Position numbers and translations under genes: made by a program. 64,000 nt of DNA, taken from positions 496,001 to 560,000 of the forward strand of contig CAVPZU010000001.1 of NCBI GenBank assembly GCA_963710355.1, in the 5' to 3' direction. This stretch comes from Fen-1359 sp963710355. Its GTDB lineage: Bacteria; Planctomycetota; Phycisphaerae; Sedimentisphaerales; Anaerobacaceae. The notes under the pieces are model-generated. The model did not search any database, was not told the DNA's origin, and saw only the letters and a list, made by a program, of their open reading frames with translations. Below are positions 7,934 through 15,583 of the stretch, in pieces (position 1 is the first letter of the stretch; every line of letters starts with the position of its first letter).

Positions 7934-10851
7934 CTTACCACTTCCGCACATCTCTTGCACAAGTCCGTATACTTCTCATTTTTGCCCACGCTTGGCCAGT
8001 AATTCCAGCACCTCTGACATTTCTGATGGCTGCTCTTTTTGGCCGTCACAACCCGCTTTTCGCTGCTATGTGGTGAGCTTGTCGAATCCATGCCTGCAAC
8101 AAATTCGACCTCGCTTACAATGCACAGCGCCGCCATTTTTTCCGCGCCGAACCTTTCCAGCTCCGCAAGTTCTTCATCATTTGCACATTCGATTGTCACG
8201 CTTGCCTGCTGATTGCTCGTAATCTCTTTGTTTTGTCGCAGTCCCTCCAGAACCAGCAGACAATCGTTTCGCACCTGCATAATTTTTTCCCACTTCGCCT
8301 CATCTTTTTTCCAGTCGATAGATTCATCAACCGCCGGCATCCTCGCCAAATGCACGCTTTCTTCGTATTGCGTTTTTTCCTTTTCGCTCGACGCTTCACG
8401 CTTCACGCTTAACGCTCTTCTCGCATCCCACGCCTCCTCAGCCGTATGCACAAGAATCGGCGTCAGCATCCGCACCAGTGCATCTAAAATCTTATACATT
8501 GCCGTCTGCCCGCTTCGCCGCGACTGGCTGCCCGCCGCATCGCAATACATTCGGTCTTTCATTACATCCATATATATGCTGCTCATCTCCACCGTGCAGA
8601 AATTAAAAATGAGCGAAAAAACCCGATGGAACGCAAACTCCTCATAATTGCCCGTCACATCCGCAACCAATTTCTGCAACTGCTGCATCGCCCACCTGTC
8701 AATCTCGTGCATCTGCTGATATGGCACAGCATCTTTTTGCGGGTCGTAATCTCCGATATTGCCCAATAGATACCGCAGCGTATTGCGAATCTTCCGGTAC
8801 GAATCCTGCGTCCTGCCTATCAGCTCATCGGTGCATCGCGTATCCTCCTGACAATTCACGCTCGCCACCCACAGCCGCAGAATATCCGCCCCGTATTTAG
8901 TCACCTCTTCCTGGGCGTTCACATAATTTCCCAGCGATTTGGATTGCTTGACTCCTTTTTCATCGACCATAAAGCCGTGCGTAAGAACCGCCTTGAAAGG
9001 CTCCTTTTCAATCGACCCAAGCGCCGGCAAAAGCGACAACTGGAACCATCCCCGATGCTGGTCGGAGCCTTCGAGGTACAAATCGACGGGTATAGGCCAG
9101 CCGGCGTTCCTCGCTACGCTGTACCAACTGCAGCCCGCCTCGAACCATACATCGAAAATATTCTCTTCCTTTTTCAAATCGTCCCAGCGGAAACCTGCCG
9201 GCAGAACAAAATCCTCACCCAAAATCTCTTTCGGCGAATCGGTGAACCAGCAATCCGAGCCTTTTTGCCCGATATGCCTCGATGCCGCCAGAACCGATTC
9301 CTTCGTAAGCAGACTTTTTCCCTCCGAATTTACAAATACCGGTATCGGCAGTCCCCAGCTCCGCTGCCTGCTAATGCACCAGTCCGGCCTCGACTCCAGC
9401 ATCCCCTCGATTCTCTTTTGTCCCCAGCCGGGTATCCATTTAACTCTTTTTACGCTCTCCAGCGCCATATCCCGCAGACTTTTTCCCGTTCCCGGCAGTT
9501 CCCTGTCAACACTTATAAACCACTGCTCAGTAGCCCGAAATATCACCGGCCCCTTGCTGCGCCAGCAGTGGGGGTAACTGTGAGTCAGAGTCCCTTTTGA
9601 AAACAGCAGTCCCAGTTCCGCCAATTTATTATTGACAATATCCTCGACCTCGAGGACATTTTTCCCGGCAAGCCAATCCGGCACCGTGTCATCATAGCAA
9701 CCGTCATCGTTCACAGGCGAATAAATCGCAAGAGCGTATTTCTGGCCCGAAATATAATCCTCAAGGCCGTGCCCCGGCGCAATATGCACCAGACCTGTGC
9801 CGTCCTCTGTCGTGACGTAATTGGCAAGTATCACCATATAGGCATCTTTTTCTGTAGGGTTTTTATCCACAAAAGGATGACAATATCGCAACCCTTCTAG
9901 TTCGCTGCCGGTTATCGCCCGTCCGCTCACTCTATAATCGCTTGTTTGTAATTTGCCTGCGGCTGCTATCGCAGCAATCCTTTCTTTTGCAACAATCGAA
10001 ATAAATTTACCGCCATTGTGTTGATAAGATACTGCGACATATTCGAGCGATGGGTGTACCGCTACCGCAAGATTGGCAGCGAGCGTCCACGGCGTCGTCG
10101 TCCATATCATTAGAGATACTTTGTGCCTTTCCGTATCCTTCTTGTCAACAACACCGAGACTGATGAGTTTCTCAACCGATTCTTTGCATAGTGGGAAATT
10201 GACGTATATGCTCGGCGATTGAATGTCGTAATATTCCAGCTCCGCCTCTGCAAGGGCCGTCTGACATCCAATCGACCAGTGAATCGGCCGAAGCTGCTTA
10301 TAAACCAGATTCTTGCCGACAAGCTCTGCAAAGACCTCCAGAATCCCTGCCTCGTATTGGGGTTTAAATGTCAGATACGGCTTTTCAAAATCCCCGAAGA
10401 CGCCGAGATTCTGGAATTGTTTGCTCTGGATTTTTACAAAATTGCTCGCATACTTTTTGCATCGCTGCCTAATCTCAGCCTTCGGCATAACAAGTGCCTT
10501 CTCGCCAAGCTCCGTCATTACCTTCGCCTCTATCGGCAGGCCGTGACAATCCCAGCCGGGAATATACGGCGCATCGAAGCCCTGCATCGTCTTGTATTTG
10601 ACGACCATATCCTTGAGGACTTTGTTTATCACGTGTCCCATATGTATATCGCCGTTGGCGTAAGGCGGGCCATCGTGCAGAATATACAGTGGTGCGTTTT
10701 GCCGGGCCTTGCGGATTTGGCCGTAAATATCGTCTTTGGCCCATTTCTTTCGCATAGCCGGCTCGCGCGAAACCAAATCCGCCTTCATCGCAAACGCCGT
10801 TTTCGGCAGATTGATACTGTCCTTGTAAACGTTCTTTCTTTCTTCAGCCAT
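7915..10851 (-). CDS. ileS: Isoleucyl-tRNA synthetase
   Basis: Charges tRNA-Ile with isoleucine in the cytosol. At 978 residues it fits the bacterial type. Class I signatures are visible: PPYANGDIHMGH (HIGH motif) with GWDCHGLPIE just after, and VDEKGVKQSKSLGNYV (KMSKS loop with Q in place of M). An editing (CP1) domain is present (WTTTPWTLAANLAV). The C-terminal zinc knuckle CQRCWNYWPS...CKRCAEVV marks the eubacterial IleRS. ATG 10851 is supported by the N-terminal VYKDSINLPKT block. Near the C-terminus an in-frame 7-bp array adds a stretch reading RALSVKREASSEK. A strong-looking promoter lies about 35-60 bp upstream. The gene is monocistronic and intact. Confidence 0.97.
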   Translation of the reverse strand: MAEERKNVYKDSINLPKTAFAMKADLVSREPAMRKKWAKDDIYGQIRKARQNAPLYILHDGPPYANGDIHMGHVINKVLKDMVVKYKTMQGFDAPYIPGWDCHGLPIEAKVMTELGEKALVMPKAEIRQRCKKYASNFVKIQSKQFQNLGVFGDFEKPYLTFKPQYEAGILEVFAELVGKNLVYKQLRPIHWSIGCQTALAEAELEYYDIQSPSIYVNFPLCKESVEKLISLGVVDKKDTERHKVSLMIWTTTPWTLAANLAVAVHPSLEYVAVSYQHNGGKFISIVAKERIAAIAAAGKLQTSDYRVSGRAITGSELEGLRYCHPFVDKNPTEKDAYMVILANYVTTEDGTGLVHIAPGHGLEDYISGQKYALAIYSPVNDDGCYDDTVPDWLAGKNVLEVEDIVNNKLAELGLLFSKGTLTHSYPHCWRSKGPVIFRATEQWFISVDRELPGTGKSLRDMALESVKRVKWIPGWGQKRIEGMLESRPDWCISRQRSWGLPIPVFVNSEGKSLLTKESVLAASRHIGQKGSDCWFTDSPKEILGEDFVLPAGFRWDDLKKEENIFDVWFEAGCSWYSVARNAGWPIPVDLYLEGSDQHRGWFQLSLLPALGSIEKEPFKAVLTHGFMVDEKGVKQSKSLGNYVNAQEEVTKYGADILRLWVASVNCQEDTRCTDELIGRTQDSYRKIRNTLRYLLGNIGDYDPQKDAVPYQQMHEIDRWAMQQLQKLVADVTGNYEEFAFHRVFSLIFNFCTVEMSSIYMDVMKDRMYCDAAGSQSRRSGQTAMYKILDALVRMLTPILVHTAEEAWDARRALSVKREASSEKEKTQYEESVHLARMPAVDESIDWKKDEAKWEKIMQVRNDCLLVLEGLRQNKEITSNQQASVTIECANDEELAELERFGAEKMAALCIVSEVEFVAGMDSTSSPHSSEKRVVTAKKSSHQKCQRCWNYWPSVGKNEKYTDLCKRCAEVVRGVMSS
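8385..8419. repeat. 7-bp tandem array inside ileS
   Basis: Five units cgctcga-cgcttca-cgcttca-cgcttaa-cgctctt lie inside the ileS reading frame and are translated without a stop as part of a variable, charged surface segment in the C-terminal region. Confidence 0.85.
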
Positions 10852-10883
10852 CTATGGAATCCCTAATTCAACATAAAACAGTT

Positions 10884-10912
10884 ATACTAAATAAAATACG
10901 CCTTATTGTCAA
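10884..10912 (-). promoter_or_regulatory. Probable ileS promoter
   Basis: On the minus strand, a perfect TTGACA (10907-10912) is 17 bp from TAGTAT (10884-10889), giving a start about 25 bp before the ileS ATG. The 5' leader would be too short to hold a T-box. Confidence 0.55.
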
Positions 10913-10923
10913 CAGAGGACGGA

Positions 10924-10947
10924 AGGTCATAAGTCATCAGTCATCAG
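10924..10947. repeat. 7-bp array upstream of ileS
   Basis: Three units aggtcat-aagtcat-cagtcat followed by a partial unit. Same style as the other heptamer arrays in this window. Confidence 0.6.
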
Positions 10948-10971
10948 GAAAAAGGGTGAATTATTTTTTAT

Positions 10972-10999
10972 TTGATTTGACCAATATTTGCTATATAAT
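10972..10999 (+). promoter_or_regulatory. Candidate promoter of the GIY-YIG/TIR island
   Basis: TTGATT (10972-10977), a 16-bp spacer and a perfect TATAAT (10994-10999) lie about 140 bp before the first gene of the island, on the same strand. The assignment rests on these hexamers only. Confidence 0.4.
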
Positions 11000-11135
11000 A
11001 TTCATTAAATATAGACGGCCATCAGAGGATGGATCGTCGAGGTAGTTTTAGAGTAATTGCTCATAACCACATCGCCTTCCATTCCTTCTGGTCTTCTGAA
11101 AAATATAGGAATATTATTCTTGAAAGGAATTAGAG

Positions 11136-11417
11136 ATGTCCAAGAAAACGGTCGGTTATAACAAAAGTGGAGTAGAAAAACTCCCCAACAACAAACCCGT
11201 TGTTTATCGAATTGAGACCATTGGGGGCAAAACCAACTATGTTGGTGTGGCTAAGAAAGGTCGAGTGCAGGACAGAATCAGCGAGCATCTTGAAGATAGA
11301 AAAATACCGGGCACAAAAGTGCAGATAGAACAAATGCCCAGCATAGAAGCGGCGAAAGAAAAAGAGGAGAATATAATTTCTCGGACTGAACCAAAGTACA
11401 ATGAACAAGGGAAATGA
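11136..11417 (+). CDS. Small GIY-YIG-like nuclease-fold protein
   Basis: A 93-residue protein. The stretch PVVYRIETIGGKTNYVGVAK resembles the first two strands of the GIY-YIG fold (here VYR...YVG). It is followed by a conserved Arg region (RVQDRISEHL) and a Glu in AAKEKEENIISRTEPKYNEQG, matching the Tyr/Arg/Glu/Asn layout of the family. A ribosome site (GAAAGGAA) precedes the ATG. It lies 70 bp upstream of the membrane/TIR/E2 genes on the same strand and shares their AT-rich composition. It may be a nuclease member of the same island or an independent small gene; the spacing does not decide. Function unknown. Confidence 0.65.
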   Translation: MSKKTVGYNKSGVEKLPNNKPVVYRIETIGGKTNYVGVAKKGRVQDRISEHLEDRKIPGTKVQIEQMPSIEAAKEKEENIISRTEPKYNEQGK

Positions 11418-11487
11418 CCATTTACCGCCGAGAGATAGGGAACATTAGTCAATCAGATAGAATTGTCGTTTAATTTGGAGGTTAGCT

Positions 11488-11928
11488 ATGGCAGAGAAAA
11501 ACATAGAAATCATTCATAAAGAAATTGATTTGATTCAGAACTGTATTAATCGCATGGCTCAAAATTCTTTTTTGTTAAAGGGATGGACAGTTTCGCTTGT
11601 AGCTGTGGTTATTGCCCTGGCCAAAGATTTTAATTTTATGTATTTGTGTCTTCTGCTTTTGCTTCCCGTGATATGCTTTTGGTATTTAGATGCATTCTTT
11701 CTACGAACTGAAAAAATGTATAGGCAAATGTATGAATGGGTTATAAAGAATAGAAAAACGACAGATGATTATCTCTATGATTTGAATCCACATCGTTTCA
11801 AGAAAGAAGTTTCTTGTGAGTTTTGTATTATGTTTTCAAAAACACTTTTAGTGTTTTACGTCATCCCAACAATTATTCTGATAGTTGGTTTTATTTATAG
11901 CAGTAATACTTATAAATATCTATATTAA
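11488..11928 (+). CDS. Multi-pass membrane protein in TIR island
   Basis: A 146-residue protein with hydrophobic segments at about residues 28-45, 49-67 and 116-137, and charged soluble parts between. The patterns IIHKEIDLIQNCINRMAQNS, FWYLDAFFLRTEKMYRQMY and YDLNPHRF look conserved. They recall short membrane proteins found next to TIR and nucleotide-signalling genes (S-4TM/SLATT-like, or the RipA-type octameric membrane family). That assignment is from memory, not from a search. GGAGG precedes the ATG by 8 bases. The TIR gene follows 34 bp later. In an abortive-infection scheme this would be the natural membrane-damaging effector; that is inference. Confidence 0.65.
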   Translation: MAEKNIEIIHKEIDLIQNCINRMAQNSFLLKGWTVSLVAVVIALAKDFNFMYLCLLLLLPVICFWYLDAFFLRTEKMYRQMYEWVIKNRKTTDDYLYDLNPHRFKKEVSCEFCIMFSKTLLVFYVIPTIILIVGFIYSSNTYKYLY

Positions 11929-11962
11929 TTGCTTATTAACCTAATAAAGAAAGGATAATACT

Positions 11963-12565
11963 ATGGCAAGGAAATTTTACAATAGAAAAGATTTTTCAGT
12001 ACCACTATCAACATCACAGATTAGAGTACTGAATGAGAAAAGAGCACGCCTCAGCGCTATGGGAGAACAGGTTCAATATGATGTTTTCCTGTCTCATAGC
12101 ACAAAAGATATGACCTTGATAAAAGCTATTAGGGATATTTTAGAGGACCATTTTGGTATCTCTGTTTACATTGATTGGGATGAAGATGCCGGAACATCAA
12201 GAGATGAGATTGCAGATACTGTTAAAGACGCCATGAACCGCTCAAAAACTTTCTTGATTGTTAAGACAGACAATTCTGATGATTCTTCATGGGTACCTTG
12301 GGAAACAGGATATTTTGATAACAAGGACAACGACAAAATAGGTGTTCTTTTGATTGAAGATGACGATAGCGAGTTTAATCATGAAACATTTGAACACCGA
12401 GAATATTTAAAGAATTATGCAATTTTAGGGCCTGAGGATGTTGTCGATTTTATCAAGAACGGAAGTTCTTATATCAAAAGAAAAATCGATCGTAATAACC
12501 TTGCCAATGCACCTTTCGTTGTTGTAAAGCCCGAAAAAATGGTTCGACCTCACAGAAATGATTAA
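11963..12565 (+). CDS. TIR-domain protein
   Basis: A 200-residue protein with a TIR domain at about residues 38-150: YDVFLSHSTKDMTLIKAIRD, then FGISVYIDWDEDAG, then SKTFLIVKTDN and SSWVPWETGYFDNK. Glu114 in SWVPWET sits where TIR NADases have their catalytic glutamate. Bacterial TIR domains cleave NAD+ or make cyclic ADP-ribose signals, mostly in phage defence. The reading frame overlaps the next gene by 8 bp, which implies translational coupling. A ribosome site (AAAGGA) precedes the ATG. The first 35 residues are not part of the domain. It could be an enzyme that makes a signal or an effector. Confidence 0.85.
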   Translation: MARKFYNRKDFSVPLSTSQIRVLNEKRARLSAMGEQVQYDVFLSHSTKDMTLIKAIRDILEDHFGISVYIDWDEDAGTSRDEIADTVKDAMNRSKTFLIVKTDNSDDSSWVPWETGYFDNKDNDKIGVLLIEDDDSEFNHETFEHREYLKNYAILGPEDVVDFIKNGSSYIKRKIDRNNLANAPFVVVKPEKMVRPHRND

Positions 12566-13181
12566 TTTGGAAACTGATATTAAAAGTACTTTCAAATATT
12601 TCGAAGATAGCCCTATATTGCGGAAAAATGGTAATGAATATGTATTAGAAGGGCAATTACATTGCTGCGTGAAGGGATTTGAAGAGTTACATGATGTTTT
12701 TAGTGTTGTGATTGTTGTACCTTTTAATTTTCCGAATCAGCTACCAACCGTTATTGAGAAAGACGGAAAGATACCCAGAACAATTAAATATCACATGGAT
12801 AATGAAGGGAAATGCTGCCTTGGCACAAAGATAGCCCTTTTTGATTATATGCACAGTAACGATATCCTGAGCTTTTGCCAGTTTTTAGAGCAGATAATTA
12901 TTATACATTTTTTTCAAGCAAAACATTTCATGGTTAAAGGTCAATGGCTTGAAGAGCCAGAAGCTCATTTCACGGAGGGATTGATAGATTCTTACAAAAG
13001 AATCTTCGATTTGACAGAAAACGATTTAAAGAAAAAGTTGTCGGGGAAATTTAAAAGATACGACAAATGTTTGTGTAAGAGTAATAGAAGATTCGATAAG
13101 TGTCACGGTAAATATATCCCTGTTGAGCAAATACAACAAGATTTCAAAGAAATTATAACATATTTACAAGTAAGGAGATGA
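12558..13181 (+). CDS. E2-like (ubiquitin-conjugating fold) protein with SEC-C-like tail
   Basis: A 207-residue protein. Residues 30-66 look like the E2/RWD beta meander (LEGQLHCCVKGF...VFSVVIVVPFNFPNQLPTV). Then IKYHMDNEGKCCLGTK matches the E2 active-site layout (HPN...G.xCL), placing Cys86 or Cys87 at the thioester position. Residues 171-184 (CLCKSNRRFDKCHG) form a SEC-C-like zinc motif (family pattern CPCGSGKKYKKCHG). It begins inside the TIR gene and ends 3 bp before the next TIR gene, so it is an integral operon member. No E1, ubiquitin-like or JAB gene is nearby. The E2 reading comes from pattern recognition and needs a structure comparison. It could also be an inactive RWD-type adaptor. 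Confidence 0.65.
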   Translation: MINLETDIKSTFKYFEDSPILRKNGNEYVLEGQLHCCVKGFEELHDVFSVVIVVPFNFPNQLPTVIEKDGKIPRTIKYHMDNEGKCCLGTKIALFDYMHSNDILSFCQFLEQIIIIHFFQAKHFMVKGQWLEEPEAHFTEGLIDSYKRIFDLTENDLKKKLSGKFKRYDKCLCKSNRRFDKCHGKYIPVEQIQQDFKEIITYLQVRR

Positions 13182-13184
13182 GCT

Positions 13185-13706
13185 ATGTCAAAAAGACAAG
13201 TATTTTACAGTTTTTATTTTGACAAAGACGTGATGCGTGTTCAACAAATCCGTAATATAGGGGTAATTGAAGGAAATACCCCTGTTTCTGCCAGCGATTG
13301 GGAAGAACTTAAACGAAAAGGCGATAGTGCAGTTGAAAAATGGATTGATGATAATATGAAGTACCGTTCATGCGTTATTGTTTTGATTGGTGAAGAAACA
13401 GCCCATCGACCATGGGTTAAGCGTGAAATCGAAAAAGCATGGGAAAAAGGCAAAGGACTTATGGGTATATATATTCATAACATAAGATGCCCAAGAACTG
13501 GCACCTGCAATCAGGGAGTAAATCCTTTTGACCAATATAACGTTAATGGGAAAAAGTTATCCAGCATTGTTAGGTGTTATAATCCTAACTCATCGAATGC
13601 TTACAATGACATAGCAAATAACATTGATGGTTGGATTGAGGAAGCTGTAAAAGACGCTTTCGAGAGAACAACAGCCGAGGGGCTTAAGAAAACTTTTGGA
13701 TTTTAG
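13185..13706 (+). CDS. ThsB-like TIR protein (MTH538/DUF1863 type)
   Basis: A 173-residue protein opening RQVFYSFYFDKDVMRVQQIR and continuing CVIVLIGEETAHRPWVKREI and GLMGIYIHNIRC. These are the hallmarks of the TIR-like MTH538 family that includes ThsB of Thoeris, the enzyme that turns NAD+ into a cyclic signal when phage is sensed. Glu81 in WVKREIEKA is the expected catalytic position. AAGGAG precedes the ATG. It is the last gene of the four-gene operon. A ThsA partner (SIR2-SLOG or Macro-TM) is absent here, so this would be a Thoeris-like signal producer with different partners. Confidence 0.8.
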   Translation: MSKRQVFYSFYFDKDVMRVQQIRNIGVIEGNTPVSASDWEELKRKGDSAVEKWIDDNMKYRSCVIVLIGEETAHRPWVKREIEKAWEKGKGLMGIYIHNIRCPRTGTCNQGVNPFDQYNVNGKKLSSIVRCYNPNSSNAYNDIANNIDGWIEEAVKDAFERTTAEGLKKTFGF

Positions 13707-13729
13707 ATTATTCCATTTTCGATTTTGGA

Positions 13730-14761
13730 TTATAAGAAGAAGCGGAGTTTTTCGAAGGTCATATCGATTGTTATATTTTTGACGTCATATCTTGGGGCGA
13801 AGTTATTGGTTTTATCCCCCCTGCTGCCATCATCAATGGCGACAAAGGAGTTCGGCCTGTTGTAAGGAGCAACCCTTGCGGGATTGGAATAGCCGAAAAT
13901 CATAACAACCGGCGTATTTAAAGCGGCGGCGATGTGGCCCGGGCCAGTGTCGTTGCTTAAAACAATTTTAGCGGAAGCAAGCAACGCAACAAGCTGCTTA
14001 AGAGAAAGAGAGCCTGCGAGCTTTATTACGGGCGTTTTCGATAAATGTGATAATCTATCTATATAATCTTTTTCGGAGGCGAGGCCGGTAGCAATCGAGG
14101 GAAGCTTAAATTGGGTGTAAAGTTTTTCTGCGATTGATGCGAAGTTTTCGATAGGCCAGCATTTACCCTTTCGAGCGGAAGTAGAGATAAGGACGGCGAA
14201 ATTTTTGGTTTTTATTTTGCGGTTGTCGAGCAGTCTTTGGACTGATTGTTGGGCGGCGGGGTCGATGGGCAGGAAAAATTTGGGCTTTGTATCGGAAGTC
14301 CCTGCCGCCCGGACAATTTTAAGGTAAAAATCGACGAGGTGAATTGATTGTTTATCCTGCGTGATTTTGTGGGTATAGAGAAGGTGTGCAAATTCTCTGG
14401 CGTCAGCCATACCGAAGCGATTTTTGCATCCCGTAAGACGTGACAGCAAAGCGGTTCTGAGAAGGCCCTGAAGGTCGAAGACGGCGTCGAAATTCGCGCT
14501 GCGTAATTTCTTGATGAGATAAAAAAGCGATTTGAAACCAGCGGGGTAGAAGAATTTGCCGAGGAGTTTGCGGTCGAAGATAATAATTTTATTGAGGTCG
14601 GGATGGTTTTCCAAAAGAGGAGCAAATTCGGGACGGATGAGCCATGAGATTTTGGCATTCGGGAAACTTTTGCGAAGCGCAGAAAGAGCAGGCAAAACAA
14701 GGACGATGTCGCCGAGGGAGCTTGGTTTTATTATCAGGATATTTTTAAGTCTTGATTCCAT
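13730..14761 (-). CDS. Glycosyltransferase family 9 (heptosyltransferase-like)
   Basis: A 343-residue GT-B enzyme of the ADP-heptose:LPS transferase family, acting on the inner face of the cytoplasmic membrane in LPS core assembly. N-terminal ILIIKPSSLGDIVLVLPAL is the typical first Rossmann strand with the SLGD loop. The nucleotide-sugar site SNDTGPGHIAAALNTPVV is near residue 270. The length fits the family. It converges with the TIR operon (24 bp between stops), so it is unrelated to it in transcription. Its presence suggests a lipopolysaccharide-bearing outer membrane. The exact acceptor cannot be told from sequence. Confidence 0.88.
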   Translation of the reverse strand: MESRLKNILIIKPSSLGDIVLVLPALSALRKSFPNAKISWLIRPEFAPLLENHPDLNKIIIFDRKLLGKFFYPAGFKSLFYLIKKLRSANFDAVFDLQGLLRTALLSRLTGCKNRFGMADAREFAHLLYTHKITQDKQSIHLVDFYLKIVRAAGTSDTKPKFFLPIDPAAQQSVQRLLDNRKIKTKNFAVLISTSARKGKCWPIENFASIAEKLYTQFKLPSIATGLASEKDYIDRLSHLSKTPVIKLAGSLSLKQLVALLASAKIVLSNDTGPGHIAAALNTPVVMIFGYSNPARVAPYNRPNSFVAIDDGSRGDKTNNFAPRYDVKNITIDMTFEKLRFFL

Positions 14762-14827
14762 AGAGCTGTGATTTTAAGATATGAAACAGGATTGAGCAAT
14801 AATTAAATAGGGTTTAGGGGATGAGTT

Positions 14828-15286
14828 ATGGCGAAGAAAGGAAAATATATATACGAGTGGCCGAGGCCGATGGTGACGGTCGATGCGGCGGTATTGCGGT
14901 TTTTGAAAGACGATATAAAGGTTCTGCTAATCAAACGAGGGAAAGAACCGTTCAAGGGCTGCTGGGCGCTGCCGGGCGGCTTTATCGAAATGGATGAGGA
15001 GCTGGAAGATGCTGCGGCGAGAGAACTGAAGGAGGAAACAGGCGTCAGCAAAATAAAACTTGAACAGTTGAGAACATACGGCACGGTTGGCAGAGACCCG
15101 CGGGGAAGACAGATAACAGTAGTCTTCTGGGGAATATCGAGAGGCAAAGAGCAAATAAAAGCCGGCGATGATGCGGCGGGAGCAAAGTGGTTTTCCGTGA
15201 AGAAGCTGCCTAAAGAGGTGGGATTTGACCACAGGGAAATCATACAAGAGGCAATAAGGGGGAGAAGGGTGAAGAGCAAAAGGTAA
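14828..15286 (+). CDS. NUDIX hydrolase
   Basis: A 152-residue protein. The full NUDIX box is visible: GGFIEMDEELEDAAARELKE followed by ETGV, which supplies the metal-binding glutamates. Upstream VLLIKRGKEPFKGCWALPGG is typical of ADP-ribose or nucleotide-sugar pyrophosphatases, which hydrolyse a diphosphate bond to give two phosphorylated products. The substrate cannot be decided. The stop codon falls inside a 7-bp repeat array, so the C-terminal residues RRVKSKR are partly written in repeat sequence. Confidence 0.9.
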   Translation: MAKKGKYIYEWPRPMVTVDAAVLRFLKDDIKVLLIKRGKEPFKGCWALPGGFIEMDEELEDAAARELKEETGVSKIKLEQLRTYGTVGRDPRGRQITVVFWGISRGKEQIKAGDDAAGAKWFSVKKLPKEVGFDHREIIQEAIRGRRVKSKR

Positions 15287-15325
15287 AGGGTAAAGGGTGA
15301 AGGGTGAAGGGTGAAGGGTGATGTG
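15263..15325. repeat. 7-bp array (tgaaggg type) across the NUDIX stop
   Basis: About nine units, agaaggg-tgaagag-caaaagg-taaaggg-taaaggg and then tgaaggg repeated. One of the clearest arrays in the window. Confidence 0.9.
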
Positions 15326-15424
15326 TTTTTAATGAATTTTCGAATTCGGCGGTAGAAGTATCCGTGCGATAAAAAAATTGAAAAGGTTTCGGAGAGTTGG
15401 TATATTTTAGCGATGTAAATTTTA

Positions 15425-15498
15425 GTGCCCGTAGCTCAATTGGACAGAGTGCCGGACTTCGAATCCGAAGGTTGCAGGTTCGATTCCTGCCGGGCGCG
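15425..15498 (+). tRNA. tRNA-Arg(TCG)
   Basis: A 74-nt cloverleaf with acceptor GTGCCCG pairing CGGGCGC (one G-T), D arm GCTCAATTGGACAGAGT, anticodon loop CTTCGAA giving TCG (reads CGA), and T arm GCAGGTTCGATTCCTGC. The anticodon stem has one C-A mismatch at its outer pair. CCA is not encoded. A T6 run follows directly and can serve as terminator. Confidence 0.9.
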
Positions 15499-15523
15499 GT
15501 TTTTTCGTTGCTCGTGACTCGGT

Positions 15524-15583
15524 AACCCCCGGTAAAACCGGGGGTTAAATATAACGGCGGAAACAACCCCCTCATAAAGAGGG
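15524..15583. repeat. Hairpin repeat with TAAATATAACG linker, copy 1
   Basis: Hairpin aacccccggtaaaaccgg plus gggtt, then the linker taaatataacggcggaaaca, then a second small hairpin (ccctc ataaa gaggg). The same hairpin-linker design occurs after tRNA-Ser (24.75 kb) and before the EF-G paralogue (40.37 kb). Here the second hairpin abuts the IS5-type element. Confidence 0.7.

Noticed and set aside
8944..9600. Two long plus-strand open frames inside ileS
   Set aside because: They lie wholly inside the IleRS gene and have no ribosome site or family pattern.
11963..13706. A standard Thoeris system
   Set aside because: A ThsB-like TIR is present, but no ThsA (SIR2-SLOG or Macro-TM) gene is adjacent.
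15263..15325. A CRISPR array
   Set aside because: The units are contiguous 7-mers without spacers.
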